A DNA stretch of 64,000 nt from Thiogranum sp. (GTDB lineage Bacteria; Pseudomonadota; Gammaproteobacteria; DSM-19610): the NCBI GenBank assembly GCA_030148915.1, contig JASBSN010000017.1, forward strand, positions 16,072 through 80,071, in the 5' to 3' direction. Positions within the stretch are counted from its first letter, which is position 1; the number at the start of each line of letters is the position of its first letter. Shown here piece by piece: positions 37,020 to 47,071 of this stretch. Below the pieces are notes generated by a model that had not been told where the DNA came from, did no database searches, and saw only the letters and a program-made list of their open reading frames with translations. Position numbers and translations under genes: made by a program.

Positions 37020-38138
37020 CTATCGAATCGAGTCGTAACCGCCGTCAAGACCGTGCTTGCTGTAGACGATCTGCCATAACTGGTTGCGCCGCGCGCGCGC
37101 GGAGCCGGCCGAGGAGAGCAGAAAATAACGCCACATGCGGTAGAAGCGTTCATCATACCCCAAGGCGTGCAATTGCTCCCGGTTGGCATCGACATTGGCC
37201 ATCCAGGCCATCAGCGTGGGGTCGTAATCGGCGCCGAAATTGTGCCAGTCTTCCATGATGAAAAGCCCGCTGCTGGCGGCATCGATCTGCTCGGCCACCG
37301 GCAGCACGCCGCCGGGAAAAATATACTTGTTGGTCCAGGGGTCGACGCTGGTTTTGCGCGTGTTGGTACCGATGGTGTGCAGCAGAAACAGGCCGTCGTC
37401 TTGCAGGCAGGCGTTCACCACCTGCATGTAGGTACGGTAATTGCGCGGCCCGACGTGCTCGAACATACCGAGCGATACGATGCGCTCGAAGCTGTCTTTG
37501 ACTTCGCGGTAATCCTGGAAACGCAGATCGACGTTGAGATCGCGGTAGCGCTCGCGACCGAGCGCGATCTGTTCGCGCGAAACGGTGACACCGACCACCT
37601 CCACCGCGTAGCGTTCGGCGGCGTATCCGGCAAAACTGCCCCAGCCGCAGCCAATATCCAGAACGCGCATCCCGGGTTGCAGGTCCAGCTTGCGGCACAC
37701 CAGGTCCAGTTTTGCCTCCTGGGCATCGTCCAGATTATCGGCCGTGCGCCAATAGCCGCAGGTGTAGGTCATACGCCGGTCGAGCATGAGGGCATAGAGA
37801 TCGTTGCCGAGATCGTAGTGTTGCTCGCCGATGCGAAACGCGCGCCGTTTGCTTTGCGGGTTGAGCAGCTTCGAGTAGAGGACCGGCCACAGCAGTTTCA
37901 GCGGCGAGATGCTGTTTTCCAGATCGGCGCGCAGCAGCCGGTAGATCAAATCGTCCAGGCGCTCGCAGTCCCATAGGCCGTCCATATAGGTTTCGCCGAA
38001 GCCCAGCGCGCCGCCGGCCATCAGGTGCGGGTAGAAGCGCGGGTCGTTGACCTGGATGTCCCAGGGATGGGCGCCGTTGAGTTCGATCCCGGCCAGTTCC
38101 AGCAGACCGCGTATAGTGCTTTCGTCATTGCTTGCCAT
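37020..38138 (-). CDS. cfa: Cyclopropane-fatty-acyl-phospholipid synthase
   Basis: A 372-residue SAM-dependent enzyme. It has the family N-terminal region (WDIQVNDPRFYPHLMAGGALGFGE, in part) and QHYDLGNDLYALMLDRRMTYTCGYW. The SAM site is VLDIGCGWGSFAGYAA. SLGMFEHVGPRNYRTYM and YIFPGGVLP follow. It converts unsaturated acyl chains in membrane lipids to cyclopropane rings, a stress-linked change. ATG 38138 is supported by a promoter just upstream that would start transcription after the longer alternative start at 38219. Confidence 0.96.
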   Translation of the reverse strand: MASNDESTIRGLLELAGIELNGAHPWDIQVNDPRFYPHLMAGGALGFGETYMDGLWDCERLDDLIYRLLRADLENSISPLKLLWPVLYSKLLNPQSKRRAFRIGEQHYDLGNDLYALMLDRRMTYTCGYWRTADNLDDAQEAKLDLVCRKLDLQPGMRVLDIGCGWGSFAGYAAERYAVEVVGVTVSREQIALGRERYRDLNVDLRFQDYREVKDSFERIVSLGMFEHVGPRNYRTYMQVVNACLQDDGLFLLHTIGTNTRKTSVDPWTNKYIFPGGVLPVAEQIDAASSGLFIMEDWHNFGADYDPTLMAWMANVDANREQLHALGYDERFYRMWRYFLLSSAGSARARRNQLWQIVYSKHGLDGGYDSIR

Positions 38139-38177
38139 AGGGCTCGGTTGGCTCTGTGCAGGTTCGAAGGAGGCGCT

Positions 38178-38206
38178 ATCATAATAAAAAACGTCCGCTG
38201 TGACGA
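38178..38206 (-). promoter_or_regulatory. Likely cfa promoter
   Basis: On the minus strand, TCGTCA (38206–38201) and TATGAT (38183–38178) are separated by 17 bases. This gives a start near 38171, about 33 bases before the cfa ATG. The -10 is 5/6 and the -35 is 4/6 to consensus. Confidence 0.5.
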
Positions 38207-38364
38207 AAAGTTGTCGCAAAGCGGTCTATAAAATAGAAGGGCGTCAACGGGAAGTCGCTGAGCGTGGCGCCGCCGAGCGCTGTGGCGGCGGTTTCAAGGC
38301 GTTCAACGCCGTATTGCAGAGTTGGCGCAACATTTGCCTGCTATTGTTTAAAAAAGGCCAGCGA

Positions 38365-41220
38365 ATGGATGATCTCACCCGGGAAAAAGGTTTGCAGGAA
38401 CTGTGGCGCAGCTCGCAGCTGGCGGGCGAGAATGGCGCCTACCTCGACGCGCTCTACGAACAGTATCTGAGCGACCCTGCTTCGGTCGCCGAGGGTTGGC
38501 GGACGTTTTTCGCCACCTTGCCGAGCTTTAGCGCGCCGACGACGGAAACCCGTCATTCCACCGTCCGCGAGACCATGCGGCAACTCACCGCCACGCCGGC
38601 GCGCCGGAGCGCCGTAAATTCCCTCTTGCCCGGTTCGGCTCACGAGCATAAACAGGTGCGGGTGCTGCAGCTGATCAATGCCTATCGTTTTCGCGGCCAC
38701 CAGGTGGCTGCCATCGATCCGCTGGGTTTGCGTGCCCGCCCGGCGCTGGCCGAACTGGAGCTCTCCCAACACGGGCTGGGTACGAACGATCTCGATACCC
38801 TGTTTGAAACCGGCTCGCTGGCCCGGGACGGCAGCGCCACGCTGGGGCAAATCCTCGATCATCTGCGCGCCACTTACTGCGGCAGCATCGGTGCCGAATA
38901 CATGCACATCACCGAAACCGCCGAGAAACGCTGGTTGCAGGAACAGCTCGAGCGGGCGCGCGGTCGGGCACAGTTGAGCGCGGCCAGCCGCTTGCGTATT
39001 TTGCGTCGCCTGACAGCGGCCGAGGGGCTGGAGCGCTATCTGCACACCCGCTATGTGGGACAGAAGCGTTTTTCGCTGGAAGGCGGTGACAGCCTGATCC
39101 CGCTGCTCGATGAACTCATCCAGCGCGGTGGCAGCCATGGTGTCAAGGAAGTGGTGATCGGCATGGCGCACCGCGGGCGTCTGAATGTGTTGATTAATAT
39201 TGTCGGCAAGACCCCGGCGGAGCTGTTTCAGGAGTTCGAAGGTACCGCGGGGCCGACCGGAAATGGCTCCGGCGATGTTAAATATCACCAGGGGTTTTCC
39301 GCCGATCTGAACACCGAGAAGGGTCTGGTGCACGTCAATCTCGCTTTTAACCCCTCGCACCTGGAGATCGTCAGTCCGGTGGTGGAGGGCTCGGTGCGTG
39401 CCCGTCAGCAACGTTGCGGTGATGAGGCCGGCACTCGGGTGGTGCCCATCCTGGTCCACGGCGATGCCGCGTTTGCCGGTCAGGGCGTGGTGATGGAAAC
39501 CTTCAATATGTCGCAGTCGCGGGGGTTTTCCACCAAGGGTACGGTGCACGTGGTGGTCAACAACCAGATCGGCTTCACCACCAGCCATCATCGCGACGCC
39601 CGCTCCTCGCAGTATTGCACCGACATCGCCAAGATGGTCGATGCGCCCATTTTGCACGTCAACGGCGATGACCCCGAGGCGGTGCTGCACGTCACCCGCC
39701 TGGCGCTCGATTACCGCATGAATTTTCACAAAGACGTGGTCATCGACCTGGTGTGTTACCGCCGCCACGGCCATAGCGAAGCCGACGAGCCGACGGCGAC
39801 CCAGCCGGTCATGTATCGGGCTATCGGTGAGCGACCGACAACCCGCGCCCTGTACGCTGACAAGCTGGTGAGCGCCGGGCACTGCGATGAGTCGCTACCG
39901 CAGCAACTGTTGGACGAGTATCGCGCACGCCTCGACGCCGGCCTGCCGGTGGTCGAAGAACTGGTGCCGGCCGAGCAGGCCAAATACCCCTACGCGGTGG
40001 ATTGGGCGCCGTACCTGGCCCAGGCCTGTACCGCGTTTCTGAATACCTCCATCCCGCAGGAGCGTTTACGCGAGCTTTGGCAGCGACTCGGACAGCTGCC
40101 GGAGGGCTTCGAGCTGAATAACTCGGTGGCCAAAGTAATGGACAACCGCCGCAAAATGGCCGCCGGCGCCCTGCCCATCGATTGGGGCTTCGCCGAGACC
40201 AGCGCTTACGCCGCGCTGGTGAGTGAAGGCCACGGCGTGCGACTGTCGGGCCAGGATTCCGGGCGCGGTACTTTTTTCCACCGTCACGCGGTGCTGCACT
40301 GTCAGCAGGACGGTTCGCTGTACGTGCCGCTACGCAACCTCGCCGCCGAGCAGGGCAATTTTCTGGTGATCAATTCGCTGCTCTCGGAAGAGGCGGTGCT
40401 GGCGTTCGAATACGGCTATTCGACCACCGACCCGCGCACGCTGGTGATCTGGGAAGCGCAGTTCGGCGATTTTGCCAACAACGCCCAGGTGGTGATTGAT
40501 CAGTTCATCAGTGCCGGCGAACAAAAATGGAATCGTCTCAGCGGTCTGGTGATGTTTTTGCCCCACGGGATGGAGGGCCAGGGCCCCGAGCATTCCTCGG
40601 CGCGTCTGGAGCGCTTCTTGCAGTTATGCGCCCAGCAGAATATGCAGGTTTGTATGCCCACGACACCGGCGCAGATGTTCCACCTGTTGCGCCGCCAGCA
40701 GTTGCTGGAGTGTCGAAAACCCCTGATTGTGATGACACCGAAAAGCCTGTTGCGCCACCGCCTGGCGGTCAGTTCGCTCGAGGATCTGACCGCTGGAGAG
40801 TTTCAGCCGGTGATCGCCGAGTGCGACCCCCTGGATGGAGCCGCGGTTAGCCGCGTGGTGATGTGCAGTGGCAAGGTCTACTATGACTTGCTGGAAAAGC
40901 GGCGTCAGGAATCACTGGCGCACGTCGCCATCGTGCGCATTGAGCGCCTTTACCCCTTCCCCAGGGTCCAGCTGCGCGCTCTGCTGAAGAGCTACCCGCG
41001 GGCCGAGACTTTTGTCTGGTGCCAGGAAGAAGCAAAAAATCAGGGCGCCTGGTTTTCCACCCAGCATCACCTGCGCGCCGTACTGTCGCAGCCTGAACGT
41101 TTAGCGTATGCCGGCCGGCGTTTTTCGGCCGCGCCGGCGGCCGGCTACGGCTGGCTGCACGTAAAGCAGCAACACGCGCTGGTCGACGAAGCGCTGGGGC
41201 TGAAAACCTCTGGCGACTGA
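38365..41220 (+). CDS. sucA: 2-oxoglutarate dehydrogenase E1 component
   Basis: A 951-residue thiamine-diphosphate enzyme, near the 933 of E. coli SucA. It has the E1 N-terminal segment (YLDALYEQYLSDPASVAEGW) and FRGHQVAAIDPLG. Later come GMAHRGRLNVL, the ThDP-binding HGDAAFAGQGVV with NNQIGFTTS, and SGQDSGRGTFFHRH. It decarboxylates 2-oxoglutarate in the TCA cycle. ATG 38365 starts the conserved part. A TATAAA box at 38227–38232 without a clear -35 and a CGCCGCC/GGCGGCG hairpin at 38268–38290 lie in the leader. It begins sucA-sucB-lpd. Confidence 0.97.
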   Translation: MDDLTREKGLQELWRSSQLAGENGAYLDALYEQYLSDPASVAEGWRTFFATLPSFSAPTTETRHSTVRETMRQLTATPARRSAVNSLLPGSAHEHKQVRVLQLINAYRFRGHQVAAIDPLGLRARPALAELELSQHGLGTNDLDTLFETGSLARDGSATLGQILDHLRATYCGSIGAEYMHITETAEKRWLQEQLERARGRAQLSAASRLRILRRLTAAEGLERYLHTRYVGQKRFSLEGGDSLIPLLDELIQRGGSHGVKEVVIGMAHRGRLNVLINIVGKTPAELFQEFEGTAGPTGNGSGDVKYHQGFSADLNTEKGLVHVNLAFNPSHLEIVSPVVEGSVRARQQRCGDEAGTRVVPILVHGDAAFAGQGVVMETFNMSQSRGFSTKGTVHVVVNNQIGFTTSHHRDARSSQYCTDIAKMVDAPILHVNGDDPEAVLHVTRLALDYRMNFHKDVVIDLVCYRRHGHSEADEPTATQPVMYRAIGERPTTRALYADKLVSAGHCDESLPQQLLDEYRARLDAGLPVVEELVPAEQAKYPYAVDWAPYLAQACTAFLNTSIPQERLRELWQRLGQLPEGFELNNSVAKVMDNRRKMAAGALPIDWGFAETSAYAALVSEGHGVRLSGQDSGRGTFFHRHAVLHCQQDGSLYVPLRNLAAEQGNFLVINSLLSEEAVLAFEYGYSTTDPRTLVIWEAQFGDFANNAQVVIDQFISAGEQKWNRLSGLVMFLPHGMEGQGPEHSSARLERFLQLCAQQNMQVCMPTTPAQMFHLLRRQQLLECRKPLIVMTPKSLLRHRLAVSSLEDLTAGEFQPVIAECDPLDGAAVSRVVMCSGKVYYDLLEKRRQESLAHVAIVRIERLYPFPRVQLRALLKSYPRAETFVWCQEEAKNQGAWFSTQHHLRAVLSQPERLAYAGRRFSAAPAAGYGWLHVKQQHALVDEALGLKTSGD

Positions 41221-41233
41221 ATAAAGGATCATT

Positions 41234-42463
41234 ATGTCTATTGAGCTTAAAGTGCCGGTTTTCCCGGAATCGGTCTCCGATGGCACTATCCTTACCTGGA
41301 ACAAACAGCCCGGCGAGGCGGTAAAGCGCGACGAATCGCTGGTCGATATCGAAACCGACAAAGTGGTTTTCGAGGTGCCGGCGCCGCACGACGGCGTGCT
41401 GGAAGCGATTCTGGAACAGGCCGGAAGCGTGGTCGTTTCCGGGCAATTGATCGGGCGCATGCAGGAGGCGCAGACGACAGAACCGGTGGCCTCTGCCTCG
41501 GCGGACAACGATACCGCGCCCCGCACCACCGGCGGCGTGGCGCCGTTTGCGACCCCGTCCGCACAACGGTTAATCAGCGAGAACGGGCTGGATGTTCGCC
41601 AGGTTCCTGCCAGCGGCAGCGGCAACCGCGTGCTCAAGGAGGATGTGCTGAGCGTTCTGGCCGAACGTCGGCAGACCGAGCAGAGCGAGGCCGTGCCGGC
41701 AGCACCACCGGCGCCGGCGCCAAAGCTGGTCGAGGTTGCGACGGCGGCGCCGAGCGACGCCGACCGACCCGAAAAACGCGTGCCCATGACCCGGTTGCGC
41801 GCGCGCATCGCCGAGCGTCTGCTCGATGCACAGCAGAATGCGGCCATTCTCACTACCTTTAACGAAGTGAATATGCAGCCGGTCAAAGAGCTGCGTCAAC
41901 GCTACCGCGAAATCTTCGAGAAGACACACGGGGTCAAGCTCGGCTTCATGTCGTTTTTTGTCCTTGCGGTCATCGAGGGATTGCGTCGTTTTCCAGAGTT
42001 GAACGCCTCTATCGACGGCAAGGACATTGTCTATCACGGCTTTTTCGATATCGGCATCGCGGTGTCCTCGCCACGGGGACTGGTAGTGCCGATTGTGCGT
42101 GACGCCGACCAGTTGTCCATGGCCGCCGTTGAAGCACGGATCAACGATTACGCGGGCCGGGCCCGGGAAGGCACGCTGGGAATGGACGACATCACCGGTG
42201 GAACCTTCACTATCACCAATGGCGGCGTGTTCGGCTCGTTGTTATCGACGCCGATTCTCAACCCGCCGCAGTCGGGTATCCTCGGCATGCACAGCATCCA
42301 GGAGCGCCCGGTGGCCGAAAACGGCAAGGTGGTGATCAGGCCGATGATGAATCTGGCGCTGTCCTATGATCATCGCCTGGTCGACGGTCGCGAAGCGGTG
42401 CAGTTTCTTGTCAGCATCAAACAGACGCTGGAGGACCCGGCACGCATGCTGCTGGGTATCTGA
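41234..42463 (+). CDS. sucB: Dihydrolipoyllysine succinyltransferase (E2)
   Basis: A 409-residue E2. The lipoyl domain (1–75) carries lipoyl Lys K43 in [13 protein letters not shown]. The E1/E3-binding domain is around 98–135 ([21 protein letters not shown]), and the catalytic domain ends with [14 protein letters not shown], which contains the active His. It transfers succinyl groups to CoA. A ribosome-binding site (AAAGGA) lies before the ATG, 13 bases after sucA. Confidence 0.97.
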   Translation: MSIELKVPVFPESVSDGTILTWNKQPGEAVKRDESLVDIETDKVVFEVPAPHDGVLEAILEQAGSVVVSGQLIGRMQEAQTTEPVASASADNDTAPRTTGGVAPFATPSAQRLISENGLDVRQVPASGSGNRVLKEDVLSVLAERRQTEQSEAVPAAPPAPAPKLVEVATAAPSDADRPEKRVPMTRLRARIAERLLDAQQNAAILTTFNEVNMQPVKELRQRYREIFEKTHGVKLGFMSFFVLAVIEGLRRFPELNASIDGKDIVYHGFFDIGIAVSSPRGLVVPIVRDADQLSMAAVEARINDYAGRAREGTLGMDDITGGTFTITNGGVFGSLLSTPILNPPQSGILGMHSIQERPVAENGKVVIRPMMNLALSYDHRLVDGREAVQFLVSIKQTLEDPARMLLGI

Positions 42464-42469
42464 GGGCGT

Positions 42470-43912
42470 ATGAGCGCAAAAGCTGACGTTATCGTCATCG
42501 GCGCCGGGCCGGCCGGTTATGTCGCCGCGATACGCTGTGCGCAGCTGGGGCTGAACACCGTGTGTGTGGACGATTGGGTCGATCCGCAAGGCCAACCGGT
42601 GCCGGGGGGCACCTGTCTCAATGTCGGCTGTATTCCTTCGAAATCGTTGCTGGAATCATCCGAGCGCTATGTGCAGGCGTTGCACGAACTCGGCGATCAC
42701 GGCGTCATCGCCAGTAGTGTCAGTCTCGATCTTGAGCGCATGCAGGCGCGCAAACAACGCATAGTGGGCGAGCTGACCCAGGGCATCGCCCAGCTGTTCA
42801 AAGCCAACCGTATCGACTGGGTGCCGGGGCGCGGACAATTGCTGGCGGAGCGGTGCGTCCGGGTTACCGACAGCGCCGGCGGCACGCGGGAGTTATCGGC
42901 CGATCACATCATACTGGCGCCCGGTTCGTTGCCGGTGCAGCTCGACGCTGTACCGCTGGCGGCACCGCAGGTAGTCGACTCCAGCGGGGCCTTGGCGTTC
43001 ACCGAAGTACCGCGGCATCTGGGCATCATCGGCGCCGGCGTCATCGGTCTGGAACTGGGCAGTGTCTGGCGACGGCTGGGTGCCGAGAGCGTCACGCTGT
43101 TGGAGGCGCAGGCGGAGTTTCTGCCCATGGCCGATACCCAGACGGCGCGCGAGGCGCAGCGGCTGTTGCGCGCGCAGGGGTTGGATATCCGCCTGGCCAG
43201 CCGGGTGGTGTCCAGCCAGAGTGTCGGCGCCAAGGTGGAGATCCGCTACCAGGAGGGCGAAGCGGAACATAGCGCGGTATTCGACAAACTGATCGTTGCC
43301 GTCGGGCGGCGACCCAACACCGAGAGTCTCGCCGCCGATGCGGCGACCCTGCTGTTCGACGAATGGGGTCTGATTCATGTCGACGAGCAGTGTCGCACCA
43401 ATCTACCCGGCGTCTATGCTATCGGCGATGCCGTGCGCGGCCCGATGCTGGCGCATAAGGGCTCGGAAGAAGGCGTCATGGTGGCCGAGCTGATCGCCGG
43501 TAAGGCCGCCAAGGTCAATTACGAGACGGTGCCTTCGGTTATCTATACGCGTCCAGAGGTGGCCTGGGTAGGGCAGACCGAGCAGGCGCTGCAGGCGGTG
43601 GGCGCCGACTACCGCGCCGGCGTCTTTCCATTGGCGGCTTCCGGTCGCGCGCGGGCCATGGGTGAGCGCGATGGCTTTATCAAGCTGCTGGCCGATCGCG
43701 CGACCGATCGACTGCTCGGCGCACACATGATTGGCCCGCACTGCTCGGAGCTCATTGCCGAAGCGGTGATAGCGATGCAGCTGGGTGGCAGCAGCGAGGA
43801 TCTGGCGCTGACGATGTTCGCCCACCCCAGTCTGTCGGAAAGCGTTCACGAAGCCGCGCTGGCCGTCGACGGGCGCGCGCTGCACAGCATGGCAAAGCGT
43901 CGACCCAGGTAG
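42470..43912 (+). CDS. lpd: Dihydrolipoamide dehydrogenase (E3)
   Basis: A 480-residue FAD flavoprotein. FAD motif GAGPAGYVAA at 11–20; redox disulfide C49 and C54 in GGTCLNVGCIPSKSL; NAD-binding GAGVIGLELGSVW; the C-terminal HPSLSESVHEAALA has the catalytic His. It reoxidises lipoyl groups of E2. It starts six bases after sucB. No sucCD genes follow; sucrose genes come next. Confidence 0.97.
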   Translation: MSAKADVIVIGAGPAGYVAAIRCAQLGLNTVCVDDWVDPQGQPVPGGTCLNVGCIPSKSLLESSERYVQALHELGDHGVIASSVSLDLERMQARKQRIVGELTQGIAQLFKANRIDWVPGRGQLLAERCVRVTDSAGGTRELSADHIILAPGSLPVQLDAVPLAAPQVVDSSGALAFTEVPRHLGIIGAGVIGLELGSVWRRLGAESVTLLEAQAEFLPMADTQTAREAQRLLRAQGLDIRLASRVVSSQSVGAKVEIRYQEGEAEHSAVFDKLIVAVGRRPNTESLAADAATLLFDEWGLIHVDEQCRTNLPGVYAIGDAVRGPMLAHKGSEEGVMVAELIAGKAAKVNYETVPSVIYTRPEVAWVGQTEQALQAVGADYRAGVFPLAASGRARAMGERDGFIKLLADRATDRLLGAHMIGPHCSELIAEAVIAMQLGGSSEDLALTMFAHPSLSESVHEAALAVDGRALHSMAKRRPR

Positions 43913-44011
43913 CGGTATTAAATTTCATTGTCGATAAACTATTGTTATTTCGCCGCTGCAACCGGCACGGTATCCTCTCCCATTTGCTGAAAACGGCTGA
44001 CGCCGGGCGAT

Positions 44012-44040
44012 TTGACCCTAATGGCGTTACTTGGTAGTTT
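44012..44040 (+). promoter_or_regulatory. Possible promoter of the sucrose operon
   Basis: TTGACC (44012–44017) and TAGTTT (44035–44040) are spaced by 17 bases, and the start would lie about 17 bases before the sps ATG. The -35 is good, the -10 is weak (3/6). Confidence 0.35.
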
Positions 44041-44063
44041 AAAAATCAGTCAATGGATAGCTG

Positions 44064-46220
44064 ATGTCCGAATCCAACACACCGCCTCTTTATCTGCTTT
44101 TGATCAGTATTCACGGACTGATTCGCGCTCAGGACCTCGAACTGGGGCGCGATGCCGACACCGGCGGTCAGACTAAATACGTGATCGACCTGTTACGGGC
44201 GCTCTCGGAGTCTACTCACGTTCGTCAGGTGGACTTGGTGACACGCCAGGTGATAGCCAACGATATCAGCCCGGAGTATCGCCAGGAGCAGGAAACCCTG
44301 TCGGACAAAGCGCGTATTGTCAGAATCCAGGCCGGCCCCGACGCCTACATCCCCAAGGAACAGCTCTGGGACCATCTGGATGCGTTTACCGACAACCTCC
44401 TTGAATGGCTCAACCAGCAACCACGCCTGCCGGATGTGATACATGCCCACTACGCCGATGCCGGTTATGTCGGCGTTCGGTTGAGCAATATCACCGGCAT
44501 TCCCCTGGTTTTCACCGGACACTCGCTCGGGCGCGACAAACGGCGCCGGTTGCTCGCCGCCGGTCTGCAGCGCGAGGAGATCGAAGAGCGCTACAACATG
44601 TCGCGGCGTATCAAGGCCGAAGAGGAAGTGCTGGCCAATGCCAGCCTGGTTGTCACCAGTACCCACAATGAAGTGGAAGATCAGTACGAGCTGTATGATT
44701 TTTACGATCCACAGTGTATGGCGGTGATTCCTCCGGGCACTGATCTGGAGATGTTTCATCCACCGGTCGAAGGCGAGCAATATTCCTTTTCACGCAATCT
44801 GGCGCGTTTTCTCAACAAGCCGGACAAACCCTTTGTGCTGGCGCTCTCACGCCCGGATGAGCGCAAAAATATCGTGACCCTGCTGGAAGCCTATGGCGAG
44901 TCGCCGAAACTGCAGAAGGCGGCCAATCTGGTGATCGTCGCCGGCAACCGCGAAGACATTCGCGAAATGGACAGCGGCGCCCAGGCGGTGTTGAAGGAAC
45001 TTCTGCTGCTGATCGATTTCTACGACTTATATGGCAAAGTGGCACTGCCCAAGCACCATAAACCGCGCCAGGTGCCGGAGATCTACCGCCTGGCCGCGTC
45101 GCTGGGCGGTGTCTTTATCAATCCCGCGCTGACCGAGCCCTTCGGGCTGACCTTGCTGGAAGCCGCCGCCAGCGGTTTGCCGGTGGTGGCCACCGAAAAC
45201 GGCGGTCCGACCGATATTATCGGCAATTGTCACAACGGCATACTGATCAACCCCCTGGATAAAGAGGCGATCACCGGCGCGCTGTTGCAGCTGTTGCGCA
45301 GTGCCGAAGACTGGCAGACCTATGCCGATAACGGTATCAAGGGCGTACGCCGACACTACTCCTGGCCGGCGCATGCCGAGGGCTACCTGTGCCGGCTGCG
45401 ACCGCTGTTGAAGCAAGGCAGCCCGTTGCAGAAAAAGCCCGCCGGACGGCGCCCGATGCTGTACCACGATCGGGCCATATTCACCGATCTGGATCAGAGT
45501 CTGCTAGGGGATCCGTTGGGTCTGAAGCAATTCGTCGAGTTGGTGCGCGGCAACCGCAAGTGCGCCAGCTTCGGAGTGGCCACCGGCCGACGGCTGGATT
45601 CAGCGCTGGGGGTGATGCGTAAGTTCAATATTCCGCTACCGGATATCCTCTTTACCAGTTTGGGCACCGAAATCTATTACGCACCGCAGCTGGTCGCCGA
45701 CTCGGCCTGGAGCGTGCATGTAGACTACCACTGGAACCCGCAGGGCGTGCGCCGTGTGTTGCAGGAAATGCCGGGTCTGGTACTGCAGGATAAAGGGGAA
45801 CAGAGTCGCTTCAAGGTGTCTTATCACTACGACCCGACCATCGCCCCCTCGATCGAGGAAGTCAATGCCGCACTGCGCCACGAAGAGATTGCCGCCAATG
45901 TGGTACATGCGTTTGGCCAGTTTCTGGATATCATTCCGGTGCGTGCGTCCAAAGGCTTGGCCATCCGTTATTTTGCGCATAAATGGGGCATTCCCGTCGA
46001 GCATATTCTGGTGGCGGGCGGGTCCGGCGCCGACGAGGATATGATCCGCGGCAACACCCTCGCCGTGGTGGTCGCCAACCGTCATCACGAGGAGCTTTCC
46101 GGGCTGGTCGATCTTGAGCGCGTGTATTTTGCCCAAAAACCTTACGCGGCCGGCATACTGGAGGCCATCGATCACTATGACTTCTATCGATCCTGCGGCG
46201 TGCCAGAGGATGCTGCGTGA
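44064..46220 (+). CDS. sps: Sucrose-phosphate synthase (GT4 + HAD domain)
   Basis: A 718-residue two-domain protein. The GT4 domain starts YLLLISIHGLIRAQDLELGRD and contains DTGGQTKYVIDLLRAL, VFTGHSLGRDKR, LALSRPDERKN and TEPFGLTLLEAAASGLP, all SPS signatures. A HAD-type sucrose-phosphatase-like domain starts near residue 473 with FTDLDQSLLG, which keeps both Asp of DxDx(T/S). SPS makes sucrose-6-phosphate from a nucleotide-glucose and fructose-6-phosphate. It heads a four-gene operon and overlaps the phosphatase gene by four bases. Confidence 0.95.
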   Translation: MSESNTPPLYLLLISIHGLIRAQDLELGRDADTGGQTKYVIDLLRALSESTHVRQVDLVTRQVIANDISPEYRQEQETLSDKARIVRIQAGPDAYIPKEQLWDHLDAFTDNLLEWLNQQPRLPDVIHAHYADAGYVGVRLSNITGIPLVFTGHSLGRDKRRRLLAAGLQREEIEERYNMSRRIKAEEEVLANASLVVTSTHNEVEDQYELYDFYDPQCMAVIPPGTDLEMFHPPVEGEQYSFSRNLARFLNKPDKPFVLALSRPDERKNIVTLLEAYGESPKLQKAANLVIVAGNREDIREMDSGAQAVLKELLLLIDFYDLYGKVALPKHHKPRQVPEIYRLAASLGGVFINPALTEPFGLTLLEAAASGLPVVATENGGPTDIIGNCHNGILINPLDKEAITGALLQLLRSAEDWQTYADNGIKGVRRHYSWPAHAEGYLCRLRPLLKQGSPLQKKPAGRRPMLYHDRAIFTDLDQSLLGDPLGLKQFVELVRGNRKCASFGVATGRRLDSALGVMRKFNIPLPDILFTSLGTEIYYAPQLVADSAWSVHVDYHWNPQGVRRVLQEMPGLVLQDKGEQSRFKVSYHYDPTIAPSIEEVNAALRHEEIAANVVHAFGQFLDIIPVRASKGLAIRYFAHKWGIPVEHILVAGGSGADEDMIRGNTLAVVVANRHHEELSGLVDLERVYFAQKPYAAGILEAIDHYDFYRSCGVPEDAA

Positions 46221-47071
46221 GCGAGCCCCTTCTTGTCTGTACCGATCTGGATCGCACCCTCCTGCCCAACGGCAAGCAGGCCGAGTCGCCCGGAGCGCGA
46301 CAAGCGTTCGCCAGACTGGCAGCGCATGAGGGGGTGAGCCTCACCTATGTCAGTGGCCGGCATTTGGCGCTGGTGGAGAAGGCCATCACCAACTATGTAC
46401 TGCCGCATCCGGACTATGTCATCGCCGATGTCGGCACCAGTCTGTATGAGTTCAGCGACGACTGCTGGCGGCGGCGCTGCGACTGGGACGAACAGTTTTC
46501 CCCCGACTGGGGCAATATGGACCACGCCTCGATCCGCCTGCTGTTCGCCGATATCATCGATCTGCAGCTGCAGGAAGCCACCAAGCAGAGTCGCTACAAG
46601 CTGAGTTTTTATGTGCCGATGTACACCGACAAGCACGCGCTGCTGCCGGTGATGCGCCAGCGTCTGCAGCAACACCAGGTCAATGCCAGCCTCATCTGGA
46701 GTATCGACGAACCGGCCGGTATCGCCCTGCTGGACGTGGTGCCGGCCAGTGCGACTAAGTTTCACGCCGTCGAATTTCTCATGCACAGCCAGGGCGTCGC
46801 CCCGGAACACATGGTTTTCGCCGGCGACAGCGGCAACGATCTGCCGGTGCTCACCAGCGGTTTGCAGGCGGTTCTGGTGGCGAACGCGACCGAGGAGGTG
46901 CGCGAGGAAGCCCTGCAACTGGCGCGCTCGCGCGGCGTGGCGGAACGCCTTTATCTCGCGCGCGGCGGGTTCATGGGAATGAACGGCAACTACAGCGCCG
47001 GTATTGTTGAGGGCGTGGTGCATTTTCTGCCGCACACCGGAGCCTGGATCGAGACCGGGAGCGACCGATGA
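46217..47071 (+). CDS. spp: Sucrose-6-phosphate phosphatase (HAD-IIB)
   Basis: A 284-residue HAD phosphatase: motif I CTDLDRTLLPNG (D10, D12), motif II TYVSGRHLALV, motif IV VFAGDSGNDLPVL. It resembles bacterial sucrose-phosphatases and would dephosphorylate sucrose-6-phosphate. Its GTG start at 46217 overlaps the sps stop, and its end overlaps the kinase start by four bases. A stand-alone phosphatase next to an SPS that has its own HAD domain suggests that the fused domain is structural or weak. Confidence 0.93.
   Translation: MSEPLLVCTDLDRTLLPNGKQAESPGARQAFARLAAHEGVSLTYVSGRHLALVEKAITNYVLPHPDYVIADVGTSLYEFSDDCWRRRCDWDEQFSPDWGNMDHASIRLLFADIIDLQLQEATKQSRYKLSFYVPMYTDKHALLPVMRQRLQQHQVNASLIWSIDEPAGIALLDVVPASATKFHAVEFLMHSQGVAPEHMVFAGDSGNDLPVLTSGLQAVLVANATEEVREEALQLARSRGVAERLYLARGGFMGMNGNYSAGIVEGVVHFLPHTGAWIETGSDR

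Noticed and set aside
38341..39882. 513-residue open frame opposite sucA
   Set aside because: It mirrors conserved codons of sucA; the composition is His/Gln/Gly-rich without any domain.
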